Below are positions 25,335-32,762 of a DNA stretch of 64,000 nucleotides, one piece after another; within the stretch, counting starts at the first letter, position 1; each line of letters opens with the position of its first letter. Location: NCBI RefSeq assembly GCF_038396615.1, contig NZ_CP121689.1, positions 248,001 through 312,000 of the forward strand, in the 5' to 3' direction. Both the position numbers and the translations under genes were made by a program. A model generated the notes under the pieces. The model made no database searches. It was not told the DNA's origin and was given only the letters and a program-made list of their open reading frames with translations. This DNA is from Thermatribacter velox. GTDB lineage: Bacteria; Atribacterota; Atribacteria; Atribacterales; Thermatribacteraceae.

Positions 25335-26237
25335 CTAACTTTTTTCACCTTCAAAACCACCCATCAGGTTGATCTGAATCCAGGAAAGGATAAAGGTCAT
25401 TCCAAAGATGATAAAGCCTATGGCGGCTGCATAACCAAGGTTGAGATATTCCATGCCAGTGCGGAAAAGATAAATGACCAAACTCATGCTCGAGTCGGCA
25501 GGACCACCACCGGTGAGGATATAGGGTTCGTCAAAGATTTGGATGGAACCAATTAAAGTTATGACCACCACGAATAAAATTACTGGCTTTAAAAGAGGAA
25601 GGGTTATTTTCAAAAAGCTCTGCAACGGGCTGGCTCCATCCACTACCGCGGCCTCATAAAGTGACCTGGGTATGGATTGTAATCCCGCCAGAAAGTAAAC
25701 CATATTAAAACCAGTCCATCTCCAAGCAATAAGCCCTATTACTGCCAGTTTGGAAAGTGAAGTGCTCCCTAACCAGTCAAGGGGCTTTCTACCTAAGGCC
25801 ATAAAGAGCACGTTGAACAGACCATAATCTCGGTCATAAAAAAGTGTGAATACGATAGCGGCTGCAACTACTGAGGTAACTATAGGGACGAAATAGATGG
25901 TGCGGAATAACTTCTTAGCCTTGATCAGAGCTGAGTTAAGCAACACAGCAAGGAGTAGGGAAAAGACCAGGTTAATCACCAGACTGGCTCCCATGTACCA
26001 GAGGGTATTGGAAAAAGCCAGATGAAAATCCGGATCTTTAAGGAGGTTCACGTAATTCCCCAGCCCTACGTAAGTCATTTCGCCAATTCCTGACCACTCG
26101 TGTAGACTGAGATAAAGACCAAAACAAAGGGGATACACCATAAAGACAGCAAAGAGGATGTAAAAAGGCGATATGAAAAGGTAGGGAGCTATTCTGTGTT
26201 GTTTGTTTTGCCAAAGGCAGGCTATGTTTTTCAACAT
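25335..26237 (-). CDS. sugar ABC transporter permease, MalF type
   Basis: 300-aa inner-membrane permease with six membrane segments, starting APYLFISPFYILFAVFMVYP. EAA loop LYEAAVVDGASPLQSFLKITLP near residues 195-216. ATG start after AAGGAGGT. Preceded by the 12-bp stem-loop that follows the binding-protein gene. Confidence 0.93.
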   Translation of the reverse strand: MLKNIACLWQNKQHRIAPYLFISPFYILFAVFMVYPLCFGLYLSLHEWSGIGEMTYVGLGNYVNLLKDPDFHLAFSNTLWYMGASLVINLVFSLLLAVLLNSALIKAKKLFRTIYFVPIVTSVVAAAIVFTLFYDRDYGLFNVLFMALGRKPLDWLGSTSLSKLAVIGLIAWRWTGFNMVYFLAGLQSIPRSLYEAAVVDGASPLQSFLKITLPLLKPVILFVVVITLIGSIQIFDEPYILTGGGPADSSMSLVIYLFRTGMEYLNLGYAAAIGFIIFGMTFILSWIQINLMGGFEGEKS

Positions 26238-26250
26238 TTTTACCTCCTTA

Positions 26251-26280
26251 CCCCCTCTGGTTGAAAAAAACCAGAGGGGG
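26251..26280 (-). other. intergenic stem-loop between binding protein and permease genes
   Basis: Perfect 12-bp arms CCCCCTCTGGTT (26251-26262) and AACCAGAGGGGG (26269-26280), 6-nt loop. Its position just after the binding-protein stop matches those at 4395, 44673 and 54216. No long U-tract follows on the minus strand. Confidence 0.8.
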
Positions 26281-26289
26281 TGGAACTTG

Positions 26290-27570
26290 TCATTTCATAA
26301 GACTGCGAATTTTAGAGATTGCGTCTTTCAAGCCTTGTTCGGGAGTTTTTTGGCCAGCTATTACTGGGGTGACAGCTTCTTTGTAGAGAGCTTGCATAGC
26401 TTCTGACCAGTAAGGGCTTTGCCATTGCACCGGAATCTGTAAAGCGGCTTCGGAAAAGACCTTTCCAATTTTCTGATTTCCATAGTAAGGATCTGAGAAT
26501 TCGGTGATTTGGGGATCGGTAATAGCTTCAATCATAGTCGGAAAGTACTGAAGCTCTAAGAAGCGCTTGATCTGGTTTTCTTTGGTCATGTAGGTGTAGT
26601 GCAGGAAATCAAAGACCAGCTCCGGGTTTTTGGAGTATTTAGTTATTGCAAAACCGGTTCCACCAGCAGTGCTACTACGTCTGCCACCTTCTTCCCAAGC
26701 GGGTAGAAGCTGAATCCGCCATTCTCCAGCTTGCTCGGGCACCTGGGGTTTTTGGTAATATACTGACCACCAATCAGGCATGTAATTGCCAACCACTTTA
26801 CCCTCTTTCAAAGCAGCGAAGTGAGGTGCATCATAGTAAGAAGAAGTGGGCCACAGAATGCCTTCCTGAACTCCTTCCTGGAGGAAACGCAAAGCCCGGA
26901 TTGCGCGGGGATCGTCTTCGGCCATCAGATTGCCTTCGCTGTCAAAGAGCACTCCGTCTTGTTGGTAATAAAGAGCAAGGAAGTGATGGGGAGCGTCTCC
27001 ACTGCTTTCAACGGCTGCTATGTAATGGCCTTTTTCTTTAAGTTTGCGACCTGCTTCAATAAAATCTTCCCAGGTTTCAAGAGGAGTAGCAATTCCTGCT
27101 TCATCGAAGACCGATTTCCGGTAGTATAGAACTACTGGACAGAGTGCGCTTTCTACACCATAAATTTTTCCTTTATACATATAAGGTTCCCAGCGCAAGA
27201 ATTTGTCCCTTTCTTCTCCAATTAGCGGAGTGAGATCTACCAAGGTTTTTTCGGCAATATCTCCTTTCATGAAGCGAGAGAAGGCGTTTATCTCAATACC
27301 GATTAGGTCAGGCACTCCTTTGCCAGCTGCGAGAGCGGTGAGGATTTTGGGCCAGAGCTGGTTGTAAGGTATCTGGGTGAATTCAAAATTTATTTTGTAT
27401 TCCGGATGCATAGCGGCCCACTCTTCGCCTCTTCTTGTGAAAAATTCCACATAGAGATTGTCGTGGGTCCACATGGAGATAGTTATTTCTTCCTTGGTAC
27501 TTGCCCCATTGACTCCCAGGAGAATCACAGTCATCAAAATGGCGAGCATCAAGGTTGTGATTTTTTTCAT
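26290..27570 (-). CDS. sugar ABC transporter substrate-binding protein, family 1
   Basis: 426 aa exported binding protein. Signal peptide KKITTLMLAILMTVILLGVNG with cleavage near residue 23; mature part begins TKEEITISMWTHDN. Family motifs GVPDLIGIEINAFSRFMKG, YYRKSVFDEAGIATPLETWE and GGTGFAITKYSKNPELVFDF are visible. ATG after AAGGAGG. Starts 3 bases past the URO-D-like gene. The GH1 partner suggests a beta-glucoside or cello-oligosaccharide ligand (inference). Confidence 0.93.
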   Translation of the reverse strand: MKKITTLMLAILMTVILLGVNGASTKEEITISMWTHDNLYVEFFTRRGEEWAAMHPEYKINFEFTQIPYNQLWPKILTALAAGKGVPDLIGIEINAFSRFMKGDIAEKTLVDLTPLIGEERDKFLRWEPYMYKGKIYGVESALCPVVLYYRKSVFDEAGIATPLETWEDFIEAGRKLKEKGHYIAAVESSGDAPHHFLALYYQQDGVLFDSEGNLMAEDDPRAIRALRFLQEGVQEGILWPTSSYYDAPHFAALKEGKVVGNYMPDWWSVYYQKPQVPEQAGEWRIQLLPAWEEGGRRSSTAGGTGFAITKYSKNPELVFDFLHYTYMTKENQIKRFLELQYFPTMIEAITDPQITEFSDPYYGNQKIGKVFSEAALQIPVQWQSPYWSEAMQALYKEAVTPVIAGQKTPEQGLKDAISKIRSLMK

Positions 27571-27573
27571 GGC

Positions 27574-28659
27574 TCACTCTCCTCCTTTTTGTAAGTTGCT
27601 CAAAGTTTTTGAAAGTGCTGACAGCACTTTCCCCAGGTGTTCGCGGGGTAAATCTTCACTGAGTTCCAGAACAAACCTTTCTTTAAGGCACCTCCTTCCC
27701 ATCAAGTTTTCGAAGAATTCGGCAATTTCTTTTTCTTGACGATAGGCAAGATTCGCGGGAATGTTGGCTGCTATCACCTTATCTTTCCACACTTTGTGAG
27801 CTTCTTCTAATTCCAGATCACCCCCTTGTTCAGGCATAGTAAAGGATTCTACAACATCTATCGGGGCTTTGCTTATCAACTCTTTCAACGCTGATAATTT
27901 CCCGTCAAGATGCAGCATGCAGGTAATTCCCTCCTTGCGGAGGGGGGTGAGGTATTTCTGGTAGATAGGAAGACAAAACTGCTCAAAAAGCCGAGGAGAG
28001 GTGAAATCCGAGGTAATGTTATCTACCCACCAGAACAGTTTCTTTTCGGGTAGGGAATGGTAGATATGCATTGCTTCTTCCATTTTCTGGCATAAACAAT
28101 TAATGAACATTTCCAAATCTTTGGGGTGATCGTAAAGGTCCAGAAGAGTTCTTTCAGGGCCAGCAAGATCGATCAGTAGCTTCTGAAATGGCGAGCGCTC
28201 AAACAGGGGTAACATGGGAACCGCTACACCGTCTTCACCCAGTTCTTGGGCGATTTGTAAGAAATCCGCTATCTTTTCACGGAAAATGGCCTTCTCTAGG
28301 AGATAGGTCATGGTTTGATAATCTTGAGGTTGTTTGATAAAGTGTTCCTGTTTCCATTCACTTCCATAGGGTCCTATTTTAAACACTTCTTGCAAAGAAC
28401 CCACGGGTGTGGAATAGGTTCTTATGGTTAGAGCTTCTCCATTTTTCCAGGTTTTTTTCTCTTCCACGGTTATCTCAGACGGGAAAGCTATTTCGTAAAT
28501 GGGAACACCCATTATTAAAACGCACCCAGCGTTTCGGAGTTCCCGTTCTGACTTGCCCCGGGGGAGCAAGAAGTGATAAGCCAGAACCGGTGGATGATCA
28601 ACTTTTTCTCTGTTGAGACATTTGTAGAACCTTTCTTGAGGGTTTATTTCGTAGCTCAA
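27574..28659 (-). CDS. uroporphyrinogen-decarboxylase-like protein
   Basis: 361 aa, URO-D/MtaA superfamily fold: N-terminal NPQERFYKCLNREKVDHPPV, central ISDF-like NITSDFTSPRLFEQFCLPIY near residue 215, and CMLHLDGKLSALKEL near 255. True heme-pathway decarboxylases begin with a conserved RP motif that is absent here, and the Cys ligands of zinc methyltransferases are missing at HLDG. So it is probably neither. TTG start after GGTAAGG. It is placed between a LacI repressor and a sugar-binding protein, which points to a role in carbohydrate metabolism that I cannot name. Confidence 0.75.
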   Translation of the reverse strand: MSYEINPQERFYKCLNREKVDHPPVLAYHFLLPRGKSERELRNAGCVLIMGVPIYEIAFPSEITVEEKKTWKNGEALTIRTYSTPVGSLQEVFKIGPYGSEWKQEHFIKQPQDYQTMTYLLEKAIFREKIADFLQIAQELGEDGVAVPMLPLFERSPFQKLLIDLAGPERTLLDLYDHPKDLEMFINCLCQKMEEAMHIYHSLPEKKLFWWVDNITSDFTSPRLFEQFCLPIYQKYLTPLRKEGITCMLHLDGKLSALKELISKAPIDVVESFTMPEQGGDLELEEAHKVWKDKVIAANIPANLAYRQEKEIAEFFENLMGRRCLKERFVLELSEDLPREHLGKVLSALSKTLSNLQKGGE

Positions 28660-28678
28660 TTTCCTTACCTCGCCTTCT

Positions 28679-29710
28679 TTATGGTTTTTTCTGGGTTGCT
28701 TGGGTCGATTTTTGTATTACTATGCGGGGCTTTATTTCTTCTCTGATTACACCGGAACTATTACCAGCAATTCTTTTCAGAAGGATTTCTGCAGCTTTTT
28801 TGCCCATTTCATAGTTGGGTATGAGCATGGTGCTCAGCCGGGGAAGGGTACAAAAGGAGTAGGTGCCGTCAAAGCCCATCACGGATACTTCTTCAGGAAC
28901 CTGGATGCCTCTATCATTGAGTGCTTCCAGGGCACCCACGGCCAGGGAGTCACTGTGTGCAAATACTGCTGTAAAGTTGATGTTGCTTTTAAGGGCTTTA
29001 TAAATACTTAAACAGGCACTCTGCGGTGCAAAGCTGTCGCTTTTAAGAACTAATTTTTCTTCAATTGATAAGCCCATTTTTTTAAATGCTTTGCGATAGC
29101 CAGCCTCACGCAGGGAGCTGGTGGTACTGTTTTTGACTCCCAAGGAGAGAACCTTACGATGGCCCAACCTTAGAAGATAGTTTACGGCTTCAAAAGCTCC
29201 GTTTTCGTCATCTACAAAAATGGCATCGATTCCTTCCACGTTGCGGGGAGCGTGGACTAACACTAAGGGAATGTTGAATTGCTGAATTAAGGATATGGCT
29301 CTTTTAATTTCAGGACTGTGCCAAGCACTAAGTATTATCCCGTCTGGTCTGTTTTCCAGGACATTGGTGAGTTGATGGAAGAGCTTTTTGTCTGAAAAGT
29401 CAGTATTGTAAATGGAGACATCATAGCAGCTTTTTTCCATGACGTCCTGAATTCCTCTGGTTACACTGGCAAAAATGGGGTTGGTAATGTCAGGTATTAT
29501 ATAAACCACGTTAAAACTTTGTCTTTTTTTTAGGCCTCTGGCTATCCGATTGGGATGGTAACCCAGTTCCTGAATAGCCTTAAAAACTTTCTCTACCAAT
29601 TCACTGCTTACAAAACGGTTGCGGTTGATAACCGCAGAAACCGTAGCAACTGAGACACCTGCTCGTTTGGCTACATCTTTGATGGTTGGAGTTCGTTCTT
29701 TTTTCTGCAT
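28679..29710 (-). CDS. LacI-family transcriptional repressor
   Basis: 343 aa. Helix-turn-helix and hinge TIKDVAKRAGVSVATVSAVI at residues 9-28, then the sensor domain (VVYIIPDITNPIFASVTRGI, AHSDSLAVGALEALNDRGI, VSVMGFDGTYSF). ATG after GAGGAAAGG. First gene of the operon running to the GH1 enzyme; the 32-bp palindrome at 29722-29753 immediately upstream is its likely operator. Confidence 0.93.
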   Translation of the reverse strand: MQKKERTPTIKDVAKRAGVSVATVSAVINRNRFVSSELVEKVFKAIQELGYHPNRIARGLKKRQSFNVVYIIPDITNPIFASVTRGIQDVMEKSCYDVSIYNTDFSDKKLFHQLTNVLENRPDGIILSAWHSPEIKRAISLIQQFNIPLVLVHAPRNVEGIDAIFVDDENGAFEAVNYLLRLGHRKVLSLGVKNSTTSSLREAGYRKAFKKMGLSIEEKLVLKSDSFAPQSACLSIYKALKSNINFTAVFAHSDSLAVGALEALNDRGIQVPEEVSVMGFDGTYSFCTLPRLSTMLIPNYEMGKKAAEILLKRIAGNSSGVIREEIKPRIVIQKSTQATQKKP

Positions 29711-29721
29711 TTGTCCTTTCC

Positions 29722-29753
29722 TCAGCTAAACGTTTAGCTAAACGTTTAGCTGA
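29722..29753. promoter_or_regulatory. 32-bp perfect palindrome: double LacI operator
   Basis: Every base of 29722-29753 pairs with its mirror. It is built from two overlapping copies of AGCTAAACGTTTAGCT with AAACGTTT cores 12 bases apart. It abuts the -10 box of the minus-strand promoter and precedes the repressor gene by 11 bases. Confidence 0.88.
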
Positions 29754-29782
29754 ATTAAAACATAGAAAAAAATGTTTGTCAA
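29754..29782 (-). promoter_or_regulatory. promoter of the LacI/URO-D/importer/GH1 operon
   Basis: Minus strand: TTGACA (29777-29782), 17-bp spacer, TTTAAT (29754-29759). The palindromic operator begins at the next base downstream. Confidence 0.82.
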
Positions 29783-29868
29783 CAGGAACTTTTTGGGAAA
29801 TGTGTTTAATTAAATGTAAAATGCATATAGATAAAACTTTAAGTTTACTTTCACGGGAGGTGAATACA

Positions 29869-30420
29869 ATGCAGGTAGTGGGATTCGTGGGGAGTCCGAG
29901 AAAAGGTGGAAACACCCAGCTTCTTGTAGAAAGGGTTTTATCCGGAGCTTCCTCTAAAGGAGCTCAAACCTCGATTTACTTTTTAAACGAATTAAACATC
30001 CGGGGTTGTCAGGCTTGTAATTACTGTAAGGAACACGGGGAGTGTCGTCAGCAGGATGATATGGTGCAACTTTACAAGGCGATAAAAGAAGCTAAAGGAT
30101 TGGTGATTGGCTCTCCTATTTATATGGATTATCTAAGTGCACAAACCAAACTGTTTTTGGATCGGCTTTTTGCCTTTTTGGGTCCAGATCTTCGCCCCAC
30201 CCTTTATTCTGGTAAGCGAGCGGTACTTGTTTACTCTCAGGGAGGAGGTAATAATCCCGAGGTTATGGACTCTCTGGCTAAATTTCTCAGAGGAGTTCTG
30301 GGTATAGAAGTGAGGGGCGTTGTTGGTGGAAATGGTTTTAACGAACTGGGCGCTGTGAAAAACAGAGACGACTTGCTCAATAAAGCTTTTTCTCTGGGTC
30401 AAGAGCTGGTAAGCGAGTGA
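29869..30420 (+). CDS. iron-sulfur flavoprotein / NADPH-dependent FMN reductase family
   Basis: 183 aa flavodoxin-fold protein. FMN-phosphate loop GFVGSPRKGGNTQLLVERVL near residues 4-24; cysteine cluster GCQACNYCKEHGEC near 46-60, as in archaeal-type iron-sulfur flavoproteins; GSPIYMDYLSAQTKLFLDRL near 83-102. Likely electron transfer or quinone/disulfide reduction in the cytoplasm. ATG 29869 has GGGAGG at 8 nt; a longer frame from 29686 runs back through the operator region and is not used. It is divergent from the LacI gene. A perfect palindrome covers its stop. Confidence 0.85.
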   Translation: MQVVGFVGSPRKGGNTQLLVERVLSGASSKGAQTSIYFLNELNIRGCQACNYCKEHGECRQQDDMVQLYKAIKEAKGLVIGSPIYMDYLSAQTKLFLDRLFAFLGPDLRPTLYSGKRAVLVYSQGGGNNPEVMDSLAKFLRGVLGIEVRGVVGGNGFNELGAVKNRDDLLNKAFSLGQELVSE

Positions 30421-30431
30421 TCACTCGCTTA
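30410..30431 (+). terminator. palindromic stem at the flavoprotein gene end
   Basis: Perfect 22-bp palindrome with core arms AAGCGAGTGA / TCACTCGCTT covering the stop codon. T-rich sequence follows but without a clean U-tract, so it is a probable, not certain, terminator. Confidence 0.5.
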
Positions 30432-30480
30432 TTGCTTTAAATTTTCTTTCTTTAGTCTTTAGCTCAGAATCATTTTTGGT

Positions 30481-30509
30481 TTGACAAAGCGTTCCTTTTT
30501 CTTTACAAT
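30481..30509 (+). promoter_or_regulatory. promoter of the marR/ABC exporter operon
   Basis: TTGACA (30481-30486), 17-bp spacer, TACAAT (30504-30509), one base ahead of the palindromic operator. Confidence 0.85.
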
Positions 30510-30510
30510 T

Positions 30511-30530
30511 TTATTTAGACGTCTAAATAA
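30511..30530. promoter_or_regulatory. 20-bp perfect palindrome, MarR operator candidate
   Basis: TTATTTAGACGTCTAAATAA, perfect inverted repeat directly after the -10 and 14 bases before the marR-type gene. Position and symmetry fit autorepression by the MarR dimer. Confidence 0.82.
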
Positions 30531-30544
30531 TTGGTGATGAGCTT

Positions 30545-31003
30545 GTGTTTGGCGAAAATGAAGACTCCTTGCACGGTTTGTTACGTCAGGTAATAAGGCA
30601 ACACTTCATCAGGTCCCACTTTTTATTCAGAAAGGTTGGACTACATAAAGGTCAACCCCTCATCCTGGCTTTGCTCTGGGAAAAAGATGGTCTGACCCAG
30701 AAGGAAATAGTTGAGGCCCTGGGTCTGCGACCTTCTACGGTAACCATTATGCTTCGGAGAATGGAAAAAGCGGGGCTACTGCAGCGTAAAACCGACCAAC
30801 AGGACATGAGGTTTTCCAGGGTTTATCTGACTGAAAAAGGGCAACGCCTTCGTGAAAGAGTGGAACTAATCGAAAAACAACTAAATGAAGAGTGCTTTTC
30901 AGGTTTCACTTCTGAAGAAAAAATGCTGCTTAAAGGGTTTTTGATGAAAATACGGGACAATTTGAAGAGGTTAAACGATGAAACCGAAAACGCTTTGCAG
31001 TGA
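30545..31003 (+). CDS. MarR-family transcriptional regulator
   Basis: 152 aa winged-helix regulator. LILALLWEKDGLTQKEIVEA leading into LRPSTVTIMLRRMEKAGLLQ (recognition helix, about residues 60-80) and the wing TDQQDMRFSRVYLTEKGQRL. GTG start. It overlaps the ABC exporter gene by 26 bases, so repressor and pump are co-expressed, the usual arrangement for drug- or ligand-responsive efflux. Confidence 0.92.
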   Translation: MFGENEDSLHGLLRQVIRQHFIRSHFLFRKVGLHKGQPLILALLWEKDGLTQKEIVEALGLRPSTVTIMLRRMEKAGLLQRKTDQQDMRFSRVYLTEKGQRLRERVELIEKQLNEECFSGFTSEEKMLLKGFLMKIRDNLKRLNDETENALQ

Positions 31004-32762
31004 AAATAGCTCGGGAAAAACAGCTTTTCAGGAGTTTTTACCATATCTACGGCCTTACTGGAAGGAGGCTCTTTTAGCTCCGCTTCTTATGGTGGTGGAG
31101 GTAATTTGTGATTTGATGCAACCCCGTCTTTTGGCCCGAATGGTCGACGTGGGAATTGTGAAGGGTGATGTTCACTTAATTTCCCGAACCGGCATACTCA
31201 TGGTGGGAATTGCTCTTCTGGGTATGCTGGGCGGAGTGGGTTGTACTGTTTTTGCAAGTCGTGCCAGTCAGGGTTTTGGAACTGACTTGCGGTCTGCAGT
31301 GTTTCGCAAAGTTCAGTCTTTCTCTTTTTCCAGTCTGGACCGCTTTGCTCCTCCTACTCTAATAACTCGCATAACTAACGATATTACCCAGCTTCAGAAC
31401 CTGGTTCTCATGGCCTTGCGCATTATGGTGAGAGCCCCACTTCTTTTTGTGGGAGGCATTGTGATGGCCATTGCCATAAACTACCGGATTGCCCCAGTAC
31501 TCCTGGTTGCTGTAGCTATTGAGCTTGCGGTTTTCTTTTATTTACTCAGGCGAGGTTTACCCCTTTTTGCTCTGGTGCAGCAGAAAATAGATCGAATAAA
31601 TACCATCATTCGAGAAAATCTGGCCGGTATCCGGTTAGTCAAGATTTTTGTCCGCTCTTCCTGGGAAAAGTCGCGTTTTGATTCCGCTAATCAGGAGCTT
31701 ATGAAAGCCACCGTGCAGGCTTTCCTTCCCATCATTACTTTGATGCCCCTCATAATGCTGGTTATGAATCTCAGCATTGTTGCTGTTCTCTGGTTTGGGG
31801 GACTTCTGGTGCAGAGGGGCGCGATTCAGGTTGGGGAAGTAATGGCCTTGACCAACTATGTAACTCAGATTCTCTTTTCGCTAATGATGATCGGACACAT
31901 TTTCATTTTCGTAAGCAGGGCTGGCGCTTCTGCAAACCGAGTTCAAGAGGTGTTGCAAGAACCCGTGGATATAGTCAATCCTCCCCATCCAGACACAAAA
32001 CCCATTAGGGAGGGTGAGGTAGTATTTGAGAATGTTTCTTTCAGTTACGCTGGGCGAGAAGGGGAACCAGTGCTCCGAAATATCTCTTTTTCTGTAAGGC
32101 CTGGAGAAATGGTGGCCATCGTGGGCACTACTGGTTCAGGAAAATCCACTCTGGTGCATCTTATTCCCCGCTTTTACGATGTAACGGGAGGAAGAGTCCT
32201 TGTCGACGGGGAAGATGTCCGCAAAAAAGATCTCAAAACCCTGAGAGCAGCTATCGGTATGGCTCTTCAGGAGCCGGTACTTTTCTCAGGTACTATCCGG
32301 GAGAACATCTGTTGGGGAAGGCCGGATGCCTCTTTCGAGGAGATAATGGAGGCAGCCAAGATTGCCCAGGCCCACGATTTCATCATGAGTTTTCCCAAAG
32401 GTTATGACACACCTCTTGGCCAGCGGGGCGTTAACCTCTCAGGGGGCCAAAAGCAGCGCATTGCCATAGCCCGGGCAATTGTGAAAAACCCAGCCATTTT
32501 AATACTCGATGATAGCACCAGCGCTGTCGATCTGGTTACTGAACAGCTTATTCTGGAAGGCCTGAAAAGACGAAGTAAGAAGTGCACTACCTTTCTTATC
32601 ACTCAAAGAATTTATACCGTGATGAATGCTGATAGAATTCTGGTTCTTGATAGGGGTGAGTTGGTGGCTCAGGGTACCCACCAGGAACTTCTGAATACCT
32701 GCTCTATTTACAGGGAGATGTATGAACTACAGGAAAGAGAGGCGAAGGGTGTTGGCGTTTGA
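30978..32762 (+). CDS. heterodimeric ABC exporter subunit with degenerate ATPase site
   Basis: 594 aa: six-helix exporter domain (residues 20-320) then ATPase domain with Walker A GTTGSGKST near 388 and signature LSGGQKQR near 490. Walker B ends ILILDDSTSAVD, with Asp where the catalytic Glu normally stands, and the switch loop reads LITQRI with Gln in place of His. These two changes define the inactive site in heterodimeric exporters such as TM287/TM288. The partner at 32722 keeps both residues. Likely efflux of drugs or lipids under MarR control. ATG start; overlaps both neighbours. Confidence 0.92.
   Translation: MKPKTLCSENSSGKTAFQEFLPYLRPYWKEALLAPLLMVVEVICDLMQPRLLARMVDVGIVKGDVHLISRTGILMVGIALLGMLGGVGCTVFASRASQGFGTDLRSAVFRKVQSFSFSSLDRFAPPTLITRITNDITQLQNLVLMALRIMVRAPLLFVGGIVMAIAINYRIAPVLLVAVAIELAVFFYLLRRGLPLFALVQQKIDRINTIIRENLAGIRLVKIFVRSSWEKSRFDSANQELMKATVQAFLPIITLMPLIMLVMNLSIVAVLWFGGLLVQRGAIQVGEVMALTNYVTQILFSLMMIGHIFIFVSRAGASANRVQEVLQEPVDIVNPPHPDTKPIREGEVVFENVSFSYAGREGEPVLRNISFSVRPGEMVAIVGTTGSGKSTLVHLIPRFYDVTGGRVLVDGEDVRKKDLKTLRAAIGMALQEPVLFSGTIRENICWGRPDASFEEIMEAAKIAQAHDFIMSFPKGYDTPLGQRGVNLSGGQKQRIAIARAIVKNPAILILDDSTSAVDLVTEQLILEGLKRRSKKCTTFLITQRIYTVMNADRILVLDRGELVAQGTHQELLNTCSIYREMYELQEREAKGVGV

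Noticed and set aside
27574-28659. Heme-pathway uroporphyrinogen decarboxylase (hemE)
   Set aside because: The N-terminal RP-type signature is absent and the gene sits in a sugar operon.
29686-29868. N-terminal extension of the flavoprotein
   Set aside because: It would translate the promoter and operator of the divergent LacI gene; the ATG at 29869 has a proper ribosome-binding site and fits the family start.
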